This document shows positions 16,819 through 23,921 of a stretch of DNA of 32,453 bases, piece by piece. The DNA comes from Polycladidibacter hongkongensis (GTDB lineage: Bacteria; Pseudomonadota; Alphaproteobacteria; Rhizobiales; Stappiaceae), in the NCBI RefSeq assembly GCF_001561995.1, contig NZ_LLWC01000014.1, positions 1-32,453 of the forward strand, given 5' to 3'. Each line of letters opens with the position of its first letter. Within the stretch, counting starts at the first letter, position 1. The notes below the pieces were generated by a model. The model was not told where the DNA came from, made no database searches, and saw only the letters and a program-made list of their open reading frames with translations. A program made the position numbers and the translations under genes.

Positions 16819-17601
16819 TCACCGCCCCTCCTGACCCTGTTTCAAGGTGAGGCCGCGATAGGTGATCAGGCGGCGTTTGAGCTTCACAAAGCCCATTTTC
16901 ATCGCCAACACCCCGCAAATCAGCCCGAACGCTGTCTGGCTGGCCGCTTCTTCGCCGCGTCCGGCGCTATACCGGCAATAGGCCTCGAACAACACTTGCG
17001 CCCGCACCTCGTCGCGCCCGATCTCGCAGGCCTCTTCGATAAATGCCTGTACGTGCGGCATAAGTTGCTCAACCACCCCGCCCGCAGGCCCTTCATCGTA
17101 AAAGCCGTTTGCTACGGGCAAGCCCAGATCCCGCCACAACCCGCGCGCCGATTGCCGTCCGGAAAGCTTCAGGGTTAACTCCACCAACCGCGCTTTGGTG
17201 GCAATGTCTTGCAGGTGATTCAGCTCCGGCCCGCTTGTGGCAAAACTGCTTGCCTGTTCCGCTTGCGGCGCGTCGCTGGCGGTGTAGCTGCCGGTTTTGC
17301 GGATGCTCGGCAACACCTCATGCGCCAGCCAGCGTTTGAACCGCTCTGCCGCTGGCTTGCGCGATTGGAAGATCAACCGATAAAGACCGAACTCATTTAT
17401 GATAACCATTTCTTGCTTGGCCGAGGGGGTGTCCACAGTATGGACCCCCCTCTCGTCTTCACCCAGCAGAGCAAGTGAAGATCGGGGATTGCCGAGCTCC
17501 AAACAGCGGCAGACATCCTTGCCGACAAACCAAGGTTCGCCGTCCAACTCAATCACCCGCACCAGATGATCCTCAAAGCCGAAATTCGTCAGGGCGTTCA
17601 T
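16819..17601 (-). CDS. Bro-N domain antirepressor
   Basis: The ATG at 17601, with GGAGG 7 nt upstream, overlaps the upstream gene by ATGA. The 260-residue product has a Bro-N domain at residues 1-105 (GEPWFVGKDVCRCLELGNPR, INEFGLYRLIFQSRKP, KRWLAHEVLPSIRKTG). A C-terminal domain with EAYCRYSAGRG resembles the helical end of D5-type proteins. Bro-N proteins of phages bind DNA and act as antirepressors. It is the second gene of an operon preceded by a C4-type RNA, the same order as c4-icd-ant of phage P1. Confidence 0.85.
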   Translation of the reverse strand: MNALTNFGFEDHLVRVIELDGEPWFVGKDVCRCLELGNPRSSLALLGEDERGVHTVDTPSAKQEMVIINEFGLYRLIFQSRKPAAERFKRWLAHEVLPSIRKTGSYTASDAPQAEQASSFATSGPELNHLQDIATKARLVELTLKLSGRQSARGLWRDLGLPVANGFYDEGPAGGVVEQLMPHVQAFIEEACEIGRDEVRAQVLFEAYCRYSAGRGEEAASQTAFGLICGVLAMKMGFVKLKRRLITYRGLTLKQGQEGR

Positions 17602-17876
17602 GCCATGCCCTCCGCAGTTGCGCTGCAAGCAGATAGGCCAAGGCGGGCAGCAGCGTCTTGCGCCCGTCCGCTCTCGTCATCCAGCAGCTGTAACAGGGTA
17701 AAAATGCAGGCCAGCCGCTCATCGCCGCCAGCCAATATCTCGTCGGCCAATGTGCGCATGGCAAACAGCAGCGCGCCGCTGGCCGCCTGTGCGCTGTACA
17801 ATTGATTTAGATTTTTCTGGAATGTATCGAGGTGGTTTTTTGCATGCACGCACCCGTTATCTGCCCGCTCACACAT
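17598..17876 (-). CDS. small protein in icd position, upstream of antirepressor
   Basis: The 92-residue product starts at ATG 17876 with an ideal AAGGAGA site 6 nt upstream and ends in an ATGA overlap with the antirepressor. It is helical: NHLDTFQKNLNQLYSAQAASGALLFAMRTLADEI. I do not recognise a close family; in P1 and relatives the gene at this place is icd, a cell-division inhibitor translated in coupling with ant. Its ribosome site lies inside a segment that can pair with the upstream C4-type RNA, so translation is probably RNA-controlled. Confidence 0.8.
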   Translation of the reverse strand: MCERADNGCVHAKNHLDTFQKNLNQLYSAQAASGALLFAMRTLADEILAGGDERLACIFTLLQLLDDESGRAQDAAARLGLSACSATAEGMA

Positions 17877-17885
17877 GGCAAATCT

Positions 17886-17925
17886 CCTTGAGTTGAATTG
17901 TATCCAACCACCGGAGGTTCCAATC
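17886..17925 (-). promoter_or_regulatory. seqC: target of the C4-type RNA overlapping a ribosome binding site
   Basis: GATTGGAAC (17925-17917) and CTCAAGG (17892-17886) repeat the seqA blocks and complement seqB. CTCAAGG runs into AAGGAGA, the ribosome site of the 92-aa gene, so pairing with seqB would hide it. Confidence 0.75.
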
Positions 17926-18001
17926 TCGGGCGGCCGGACGAACAGGATTGGAACTACCGCCCTCAAGGAAACGGCGCGCAAAAGCGCTCCTGCCCGCCCG
18001 A
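17926..18001 (-). ncRNA. c4: C4/CI-type antisense RNA (phage immunity RNA)
   Basis: On the minus strand a 76-nt segment is closed by an 8-bp stem, TCGGGCGG (18001-17994) with CCGCCCGA (17933-17926). Inside are a GCGC-TTTT-GCGC hairpin and two single-stranded blocks, CCTTGAG (17968-17962) and GTTCCAATC (17954-17946). Both blocks (seqB) are complementary to seqA at 18078-18052 and to seqC at 17925-17886. C4 of P1/P7 and CI RNA of P4 have this size and this A-B-C logic. The surrounding text (translated as WFFVMVGRAG) is the usual spurious peptide of such loci. Confidence 0.85.
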
Positions 18002-18008
18002 CCATAAC

Positions 18009-18038
18009 AAAAAACCACGCAACCAGAGGTATGCGTGG
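18009..18038 (-). terminator. terminator hairpin in the C4 leader
   Basis: On the minus strand CCACGCA (18038-18032), a 10-nt loop and TGCGTGG (18021-18015) are followed by six T residues. It lies between seqA and the 76-nt RNA, so it could end a short leader transcript carrying only seqA, or form part of the C4 processing context. Confidence 0.65.
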
Positions 18039-18051
18039 CGCAATGCGAGCG

Positions 18052-18099
18052 CCTTGAGAACAGAAAGGGGTTCCAATCCCCGCACGGCTTTTTTTGCCG
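18052..18099 (-). promoter_or_regulatory. seqA leader region with two hairpins
   Basis: A CGGC-A7-GCCG hairpin (18099-18085) is followed by GGGG-ATTGGAA-CCCC (18081-18067), which displays the GATTGGAAC block in its loop. CTCAAGG follows at 18058-18052. These are the upstream copies complementary to seqB of the C4-type RNA. Confidence 0.7.
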
Positions 18100-18129
18100 C
18101 ACTTGCCGGAAATCTCCCGACTGCCCCTA

Positions 18130-18158
18130 AGACTCTCGCAGGCGCGCGAAATTGTCAA
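18130..18158 (-). promoter_or_regulatory. promoter of the C4-antirepressor transcript
   Basis: A perfect minus-strand TTGACA at 18158-18153 is followed, after 17 nt, by a weak -10 (GAGTCT, about 18135-18130). It sits about 50 nt upstream of seqA, a good distance for the leader start. The -10 is poor, so strength is uncertain. Confidence 0.5.
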
Positions 18159-18261
18159 GCATGAAAACCTTTCACCACCACCCCAAGAAAAACCGGATAC
18201 CCTTACGGTATTATCCAGCGCGATTGACTCGCATTTTTCATGTATTGATGAGGCAAAGTCC

Positions 18262-18885
18262 ATGCACACCAAAGTGTTGAACCAGTTTAACCGCGCCCGG
18301 ATCGACCAAAGGCAAGTGGCTGAGTTGATCGGCATTGCCCGCGGTGTTATCGCAGATGGCACACTCAACGATTTGGAAATCGAGTTCTTGTATAAATGGC
18401 TCATCGCCAATGCGGATGCTGCGCAAAACCCGCTTGTCAACGCGCTGATCGCCCGCATTAAAGATGCGTTGGCAGATGGCGTGATTGACGATGAAGAGCG
18501 GCAGGACTTGCTCTCGACCCTGCATGAACTCACCGGTGCCGATTTTGAAACAGGCGAGGCATTGAAGGCCGCAACTTTACCGCTGGATGACCCGATGCCG
18601 GCAATCGTATTCCCGCACCGCAATTTCACCTTTACCGGCACGTTCACCTTTGGCAAGCGCAAGGATGTCGAGGCCGTAACGAAACAGTTGGGCGGCAACA
18701 TTACACCGCTGAATATGAAAACCCATTTTCTGGTTATAGGTGAATACGCCACCGACAGCTGGCTGCAATCCTCGTTTGGCACAAAGATTGTTAAAGCCGT
18801 CGAGATGCGCGAGAAGCGTCGCCCGATTGCCCTCGTCAGCGAAGCCCACTGGTATGAAGCGGCAGGCAGGCTCATCGACGCATAA
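18262..18885 (+). CDS. TerB-like / BRCT domain protein
   Basis: The start at 18262 (MHTKVLNQF) has a GAGG site at 8 nt; the frame continues upstream to 18094 but that part is C4 leader read backwards. Residues about 17-95 have a TerB-like acidic pattern with ADGTLNDLEIEFL and ADGVIDDEERQDLL. Residues 117-207 are a BRCT domain (FTFTGTF, KQLGGNI, FLVIG, final W197). BRCT domains bind phosphorylated proteins or DNA ends, as in NAD-dependent DNA ligase, but no ligase domain is present. It is encoded opposite to the lytic transcript and ends 7 bp from the MT-A70 gene. Function unknown. Confidence 0.82.
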   Translation: MHTKVLNQFNRARIDQRQVAELIGIARGVIADGTLNDLEIEFLYKWLIANADAAQNPLVNALIARIKDALADGVIDDEERQDLLSTLHELTGADFETGEALKAATLPLDDPMPAIVFPHRNFTFTGTFTFGKRKDVEAVTKQLGGNITPLNMKTHFLVIGEYATDSWLQSSFGTKIVKAVEMREKRRPIALVSEAHWYEAAGRLIDA

Positions 18886-18892
18886 GCTACCA

Positions 18893-19483
18893 TCATGCCA
18901 CCTCATCGAATTTGCCAGTTTCATCTCCAAAACAGTCCCAGCCAACGCGCTGCTCACGGGAAAACAAATCAAGGCGCCTATGAGCTGCCGGGAACAGTTT
19001 CTCTGCGGCCGCATACGCTTCATCTGGCTTGCGAGAATGCTCACGGCGCAGCCCCTCAATCACCGATCTGACATTTGAGCCAAACTTTGGTGCACCGACC
19101 TTACCAATTAAAAAAGGCTCCCCTGCACAGCGCAGGGCATACCCTGTGCCGAACGCCAACCTACGTTTTTTCGTGCGTTGACTTTGCGTGTATTTAACCC
19201 AATGGCCAGCCGTTACAAAGCTAAAGCCCCAAGCGTCGAGAACTTCAAATGCCTCGCGCAACAAGGGATTGGTCGCCCATAGCCATAGAACGCAATCGCC
19301 TGCGGCCAGATGAGAGACATTCATGTCTTTAATCTGATCTAGCGCCATACAATCGTATTTGGCGCTAGCATTTTTATGTTCTCCCTTTTTTGACCAATTG
19401 GCATAAGACCAAGGCGGGTCGGCCATGATTAAATCATAGGACAAGGGGGGGATTTGGCTAAGTTGATTGAATACTGCCCTCAT
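18893..19483 (-). CDS. MT-A70 family N6-adenine DNA methyltransferase
   Basis: The 196-residue protein has the catalytic DPPW at residues 22-25 and the family's LWLWATNPLLREAFEVLDAWGF segment. It ends with PDEAYAAAEKLFPAAHRRLDLFSRE, the SAM-related C-terminal motif. It transfers a methyl group from S-adenosylmethionine to adenine in DNA, probably shielding phage DNA from host restriction. It overlaps the C5 methyltransferase stop by ATGA, so the two are coupled. No restriction enzyme gene is adjacent. Confidence 0.88.
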   Translation of the reverse strand: MRAVFNQLSQIPPLSYDLIMADPPWSYANWSKKGEHKNASAKYDCMALDQIKDMNVSHLAAGDCVLWLWATNPLLREAFEVLDAWGFSFVTAGHWVKYTQSQRTKKRRLAFGTGYALRCAGEPFLIGKVGAPKFGSNVRSVIEGLRREHSRKPDEAYAAAEKLFPAAHRRLDLFSREQRVGWDCFGDETGKFDEVA

Positions 19484-21021
19484 GCCGCCCGCCTTTCTGC
19501 AGCATCAACACGCAGCTCTGGCAGGTTTGCAGCAACCAGCGCCTGCGCCCATGGCGGGCAGACCGAGTTGCCACATTTTGCCGTTTGCTCGGTTTTTGGG
19601 AATGGCTTGCCGTTGTAATCAAACTCGATCCGGTAGTCCTCCGGAAAGCCCTGCGCACGGTAGAGTTCAGCAGCGCTCAGCATCCGCATGCCAATATCGC
19701 TGATCACATAGGGCTCGCCGCCGATATTGACAGTCACAAGGCCAAAGCGGTCCTTGGTTGTCACTGTCCCCATTGGCTCATCCACGGGCTGACCAAGACT
19801 GGTGCCGTAATACGCAGTCAGAAATGCGCGCACCTCGCCCACATGGCTGCTCCCTGCGCTGACTGACGGCATGGGTGCATCGACTTTCTGGCCATGCTTG
19901 CAAGTGCCCCACAGCTTAACCAGATGGCTGGTAACAATGTTCTGCTGGGTGGCGCGGCTGGTGATAGTCGAAAGCGGTGCATCAGCAGCCCGCCCCGACA
20001 CATTAAAATTGTGCTGGGCTAGAAACACCGCCACCAGTGCCGAATTACCAATACCCTTGGTGGTAACCGTGCCAAGCGGCGCGGCGATATCTGCGCCCCT
20101 TGAGTTACCGAAGGTCCGATCGATGCACGGCATCACCAAAGCACGGCAGCCCCCCTTTTCGGTTTTAATGGTCGAAAACGGCTTGTTGAGCGGTTTCAAC
20201 CGCCCGCCATGGCTCATGTTCAAAATAAATGGCGCAGAATTATCAATAACGAATTTTTGAATGCCCGCTGCAATGCGCTTTAGTGTGTTTTCTGCCAGTG
20301 GTCTCTTGCGCTCAAAAATTGAAGGGCACGGAATGGACCAGTCAATGCATTCGGCTTCGGTTCGCCATGGTTTAAGCGCCCCCGTGCGTACTGCCTCGCT
20401 TTGAGGGTCGCCGTGGGTCGGCGCTGGCCAGATAATCGCCTTGCGATCGCGCCTGGCAATCACAAACAAGCGCCTGCGGATGGTCGGCGCGCCATAATCG
20501 CACGCCCGCAAAATGCGATGCTCCACCCGGTAGCCGAGCTGGCGCAGCGCCCCCTGCCAGGCTTCAAAATCCTCCCAGCCCTTAAACTCAGGCACGTTTT
20601 CCAGCATGATCACCCGCGGGCGCTTGCTCCCCAACTTTTGACAGAAATGCACCACGGACCACGCCAACATGCGCACGCTTTTTGAAACAGGCGCTGCCCC
20701 GCGCGCATTAGAGAAATGGCGACAATCAGGCGAGGCCCACAGCAGGCCCACAGGCCGCCCGTTTGTGTAGCTTTGCAAATGCACATCCCAAACGCTCTCG
20801 CAAAGATGCAAGGTTTGCGGGTGGTTCTGCGCGTGCATCGCCAGCGCTTTATCACAGTGGTTGATGGCGATATCCGGAGACCGGCCAAGCGCCAGTTCAA
20901 TGCCGGTCGAGGCCCCGCCGCCACCGGCAAAAGCATCAATAATCAGCTCATGCTCTGAATTGACCATTTGCGGCGGCACAGAGCCTGCTATGTGAGAATT
21001 TGAGAACAGATCCATGCTCAT
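19480..21021 (-). CDS. C5 cytosine DNA methyltransferase
   Basis: I use the ATG at 21021 (MSMDLF), with GAGG 8 nt upstream, rather than GTG at 21030. The 513-residue protein has motif I DAFAGGGGASTG near residue 30, motif IV as PDCRHFS (PDC instead of the usual PPC), motif VI LENV, motif VIII RRRLFVIARR and motif X GNSV. The central target-recognition part has several LSTITSR/MGTVTTKDR repeats common in phage enzymes. It methylates cytosine in a specific site, likely for anti-restriction. Confidence 0.9.
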   Translation of the reverse strand: MSMDLFSNSHIAGSVPPQMVNSEHELIIDAFAGGGGASTGIELALGRSPDIAINHCDKALAMHAQNHPQTLHLCESVWDVHLQSYTNGRPVGLLWASPDCRHFSNARGAAPVSKSVRMLAWSVVHFCQKLGSKRPRVIMLENVPEFKGWEDFEAWQGALRQLGYRVEHRILRACDYGAPTIRRRLFVIARRDRKAIIWPAPTHGDPQSEAVRTGALKPWRTEAECIDWSIPCPSIFERKRPLAENTLKRIAAGIQKFVIDNSAPFILNMSHGGRLKPLNKPFSTIKTEKGGCRALVMPCIDRTFGNSRGADIAAPLGTVTTKGIGNSALVAVFLAQHNFNVSGRAADAPLSTITSRATQQNIVTSHLVKLWGTCKHGQKVDAPMPSVSAGSSHVGEVRAFLTAYYGTSLGQPVDEPMGTVTTKDRFGLVTVNIGGEPYVISDIGMRMLSAAELYRAQGFPEDYRIEFDYNGKPFPKTEQTAKCGNSVCPPWAQALVAANLPELRVDAAERRAA

Positions 21022-21125
21022 GCGGCGCACCTCATGGCTGCGCTGACACTGGCCGCGCTTGCGCTAGCGTGCAGCTCTCGGCTAATGTGGTTGCGGTTGA
21101 TTAATCGATTTGGATTGTTTGTTTG

Positions 21126-22217
21126 ATGTCCATGCCTTCTGAAAGCACCGATCGCTGGATCCTGCCTATCTTTTGTGGTTGCCTTTTGGCCATACTGGCA
21201 TTCATTGGCTACCTCGCGGCGCCGGACTGGTTCTCGCTCGCCTATTGGGCGGCCACGGCAGATGGCGGGGCCATTGCCGCCACACCGCGCGCAACCATTC
21301 TGCGCGATTTGGGTGGGATAATACTTGGAGGTATCGGCTTGGCGCTGTTGACATGGCGCTCCATCGTCAACCACCGGCAGTTGAAGGTGACATTGGATGG
21401 CCAGCTTGAAGAACGCTTCCAAAGTGCTGCCGAATTGATGGGCAAAGAGGAAAACCAGTCGCTGCGCGAAGCTGGCATTCACGCTCTCATTGAGGTAGTA
21501 AAGCGAGATCCTAAAACGTATTATGATAGAGGCATTAAGCTTCTTTGCTCTTTTGTTCGGTATCAGTCTCCGGTAACGGACCACATTAGAGAGCAATTCA
21601 ATAAAGGCCCTAGAATATCGAGACCCAAAGAAGATGTTGTCGAAGCAATTACCGCACTTTGCTTCGCTATTAATAACTATCACATCCAATACGGAGAACG
21701 TACGGAAGTAAATCTTAGAATGAGCTACATTTTCGGGCTTAACTTCAGTAATATTAACATAAATGAATTTCACATAACGCAATGCATAATTGACACATGT
21801 TACTTTGAAAATGTTAACTTCAGAGAATTTCACAATGATGCTTGCATACACACTCTGTGTTACTTCATTAATACACAGCACGTAGGCGAAGATGTTGACG
21901 TAAACATGTTCCATCACTGCCATTTTATGTTTGATGATGCCTTTCGCCCAGGGGCCAAAGACTATTTGGACTGCACGTTCACTTGTCACCAAGTAGAAAT
22001 TCCAATTGATCAGAGCACTAATTTTAATCGTTGCTATTTTGACAGCCAAGTAATCAGAACAATTGGAAATCCAGAATTTACCAGCATTGAAATGACATGG
22101 TGCCGGCTTCGCGATGATTACGACCAAAACACGACATGGCCTGAAGGATGCAGCATTACACATGATACACATCGTCTTACCACTGGCTTCTTCATTTCCA
22201 CAAACAACACCGTATAG
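21126..22217 (+). CDS. AT-rich membrane protein with pentapeptide-like C-terminus
   Basis: Starts at ATG 21126 (another at 21132); no strong ribosome site. The 363-residue product has two N-terminal membrane helices (about 11-31 and 60-78) followed by QLEERFQSAAELMG and LREAGIHALIEVVKRDP, hallmarks of the widespread membrane pentapeptide-repeat family. The C-terminal half has irregular five-residue repeats (FSNININEF, FENVNFREF). The 3' two-thirds is AT-rich. It lies antisense to the lytic operon, converging with the small HTH gene. Role unknown; lysogenic cargo is inferred. Confidence 0.78.
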   Translation: MSMPSESTDRWILPIFCGCLLAILAFIGYLAAPDWFSLAYWAATADGGAIAATPRATILRDLGGIILGGIGLALLTWRSIVNHRQLKVTLDGQLEERFQSAAELMGKEENQSLREAGIHALIEVVKRDPKTYYDRGIKLLCSFVRYQSPVTDHIREQFNKGPRISRPKEDVVEAITALCFAINNYHIQYGERTEVNLRMSYIFGLNFSNININEFHITQCIIDTCYFENVNFREFHNDACIHTLCYFINTQHVGEDVDVNMFHHCHFMFDDAFRPGAKDYLDCTFTCHQVEIPIDQSTNFNRCYFDSQVIRTIGNPEFTSIEMTWCRLRDDYDQNTTWPEGCSITHDTHRLTTGFFISTNNTV

Positions 22218-22231
22218 ATCTGCTTTGATCA

Positions 22232-22426
22232 TCAAACGCCCTCCGGCGCGGCAGAGCAGCCCAACATTCCCCGCCGTGTGCGGCTGGCGGCAACAGCGAG
22301 GCGCACCTCTACCTCTGATAGGCCGTAGCTCTGCGCGATCTGGCGAATAGACAGACCCTGATCGGCCCGCCGCCGCAATTTCTCCTGAATATCCGGATGA
22401 ACTCCGCCTGCGTGCTCGTCTTGCAT
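22232..22426 (-). CDS. small helix-turn-helix protein
   Basis: A 64-residue protein with a GGGAGGG site upstream. The core DQGLSIRQIAQSYGLSEVEVRLAV (two-helix HTH, split here over residues 23-46) is a typical DNA-binding pattern. It lies downstream of the CII-like gene, in the same direction, and may be an accessory regulator of the lytic genes. Confidence 0.7.
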   Translation of the reverse strand: MQDEHAGGVHPDIQEKLRRRADQGLSIRQIAQSYGLSEVEVRLAVAASRTRRGMLGCSAAPEGV

Positions 22427-22452
22427 GCCTCTGCCCTCCCGGCCCCTAACCC

Positions 22453-22989
22453 CTAGCGGTTAGCCGTGGTTGTGAACGATCCATTCTCGCGGCGCAGATC
22501 GCCAGTCGCGCCCGCTCCCGCCTCCAGCACCGCGGCCAGTGCCGTTTGCATCACCACCGCCGCGCGGATTAATTCGTCGCATTCGCGCAGCAGCCGCGTC
22601 TGGCGGATTTCATCACGGCTAATACAGCCATCATCGGCAAGACATTCGCTTACCTTACCAACCACGTCCGACAATTCTTTGGAGAGGCTGGCCACATGGC
22701 GCAGCCAGTCGCGGTGGCTGTCCACCTGCGGCAGTTTATAAAGCGCATGGCCGGTAATCCCGGCGAGCACCGCTGTCACCACCGCCTCGCCGATCTCCGC
22801 CTCCAGATCGGCCACCACGTCTATGGGCATGTTGAGATCATCCTGCGGCTGGCCGTAACGGGCGAGCTGAGAGCGCTCCACCCGCGTGCCGAGGCTGGCC
22901 GCCTCTTGGCCGCCATTCAGCTTGATCAGCTCCTTGGCGTAGCGTTTGAGCCGCAAATAGGTTTCGCTGGATAAGGCACGCGCTGGCAT
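22453..22989 (-). CDS. phage regulatory protein, CII-like
   Basis: The 178-residue protein starts at ATG 22989. It has an HTH-like N-terminal half (LNGGQEAASLGTRVERSQL) followed by PQDDLNMPIDVVADLEAEIGE and a helical C-terminus with LLRECDELIRAA. The pattern of an HTH followed by a MPIDVVADLE segment recurs in small regulators of alphaproteobacterial phages and loosely resembles the CP76/CII regulator family. A perfect 9-bp inverted repeat lies 37-58 nt upstream. It follows the Cro-like gene in the immunity region. Confidence 0.6.
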   Translation of the reverse strand: MPARALSSETYLRLKRYAKELIKLNGGQEAASLGTRVERSQLARYGQPQDDLNMPIDVVADLEAEIGEAVVTAVLAGITGHALYKLPQVDSHRDWLRHVASLSKELSDVVGKVSECLADDGCISRDEIRQTRLLRECDELIRAAVVMQTALAAVLEAGAGATGDLRRENGSFTTTANR

Positions 22990-23025
22990 CACACAAAATT
23001 CCCGTTGTTTACCGGTGACAGCATC

Positions 23026-23047
23026 CAGCCAGTCGGTAGACTGGCTG
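23026..23047. promoter_or_regulatory. 22-bp palindrome, operator candidate
   Basis: CAGCCAGTC (23026-23034), GGTA, GACTGGCTG (23039-23047) form a perfect 9-bp inverted repeat upstream of the CII-like gene. No T-run follows on either strand, so it is more likely a protein-binding site than a terminator. Confidence 0.55.
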
Positions 23048-23206
23048 ACGTTAGGTCATTTACAAAAACACCCATCAAATTGATCAGGCAGGAGCACAGC
23101 ACATGCCCGTAAAAACACCGGCGGATCTGGCCACCCTGATGGCCGCCCTGCCGCCGCAGCTACATGGGCGGTTTGCCCCGCTCTGCGTTGCATCGGCTTG
23201 CAGGCA

Positions 23207-23524
23207 TCAGGCAGCTGTTGCCGTATCGTCCGCCAAGGGCAGAACAGCGCCAGATGCGGCGGCAGAGGCCGCCGCGCCCCCGCCGCCGCCTGGCGCCGCC
23301 TCTTGCGCTCTATCCACCCCACCACTCCGTGGCAGCTTCCAACTGAAAAGATGAAGCGGCACCACAACGTTTTGCGCCGCTCCAAGATCCCTCAGGGCGA
23401 GATACCAAGCAGCTGGAAAACGATTGGAGTGCTTTGCAGCAAACAACGCGCCCGCTTTCACGCCAAGCACCGCCATCACCTGCTGCTCACCAAGCTGATG
23501 CAATATTGTCTTTGCTTCGTTCAT
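23207..23524 (-). CDS. Cro/YdaS-like helix-turn-helix protein
   Basis: The 105-residue product has an N-terminal HTH of the YdaS type: ILHQLGEQQVMAVLGVKAGAL and NRFPAAWYLALRDL (residues 7-47). The C-terminal half is an Ala/Gly-rich low-complexity tail. It points away from the XRE repressor gene across an 86-bp divergent promoter region, the expected place for a Cro-type switch protein. No Shine-Dalgarno is visible before the ATG at 23524, so the mRNA may be nearly leaderless. Confidence 0.7.
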   Translation of the reverse strand: MNEAKTILHQLGEQQVMAVLGVKAGALFAAKHSNRFPAAWYLALRDLGAAQNVVVPLHLFSWKLPRSGGVDRAQEAAPGGGGGAAASAAASGAVLPLADDTATAA

Positions 23525-23536
23525 ATCGGCATGCTG

Positions 23537-23590
23537 TCAAATATTTTGAGTTACCGCAACCCAAAAAATCACTTCTATCAATTTTTTTGA
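23537..23590. promoter_or_regulatory. operator sites between cro-like and repressor genes
   Basis: TCAAA-TAT-TTTGA at 23537-23549 is a perfect 13-bp palindrome; TCAAT-TTT-TTTGA at 23578-23590 is a near copy. A second, overlapping palindrome TTTTGAGTT-N5-AACCCAAAA covers 23544-23566 (8 of 9 arm positions). These are the likely binding sites of the repressor and Cro-like protein. Confidence 0.6.
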
Positions 23591-23610
23591 GTCTGAGCGA
23601 TGGTAACCCC

Positions 23611-23907
23611 ATGAAACAACCAGCAGAATCAGAAAGCGCACAGGTCAGCGCTCGCCTTGCTTGGCTGCGCAGCCACTACAGCCTAGAGATCAAGGATATG
23701 GCAGCTGACATTGATGCCAGCTACACCCAGATGATCAACTGGCTCACCGGCACACAGCGCCTCTCGCTCAAAGGCGCACTGGCTATCAGTACGACCTACG
23801 GCATATCTCTGGATTTTCTATTTCTTGGACGCGTGGAGAGCCTCCCCCCCGAGCTCGCACGATCGTGGATGGCATTTTCCCGCGCAAAAGATGCGGCGCA
23901 GCAATAG
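23611..23907 (+). CDS. XRE-family phage repressor
   Basis: The start is MKQPAESES at 23611; the longer frame to 23434 crosses the divergent region. The 98-residue product is nearly all one HTH domain: LAWLRSHYSLEIKDMAADIDASYTQMINWLTG and LSLKGALAISTTYGISLDFLFLG, the XRE/CI-like layout with a short C-terminal helix. It lacks a cleavable peptidase domain, so it is not LexA-like. The poor ribosome site recalls leaderless cI transcripts. Confidence 0.78.
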   Translation: MKQPAESESAQVSARLAWLRSHYSLEIKDMAADIDASYTQMINWLTGTQRLSLKGALAISTTYGISLDFLFLGRVESLPPELARSWMAFSRAKDAAQQ

Positions 23908-23921
23908 CTGCACCCACACCC

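Noticed and set aside
15971-16918. Minus-strand frame of 315 codons
   Set aside because: Antisense to the AT-rich membrane protein gene, which has a strong ribosome site and sensible protein features.
17598-18896. Long minus-strand frame of 432 codons through the C4 region
   Set aside because: Only the last 92 codons, behind an ideal ribosome site, look like a gene. The rest is the C4 leader and the antisense of the BRCT gene.
21018-22235. Minus-strand frame of 405 codons
   Set aside because: It is the mirror of the membrane pentapeptide gene, whose plus-strand product has membrane helices and family motifs.
23103-23354. Plus-strand frame with a good AGGAG site (MPVKTPADLATLM)
   Set aside because: Its second half is antisense to the Cro-like gene and turns into Pro/Ala low complexity. 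A short real peptide cannot be excluded, but support is weak.
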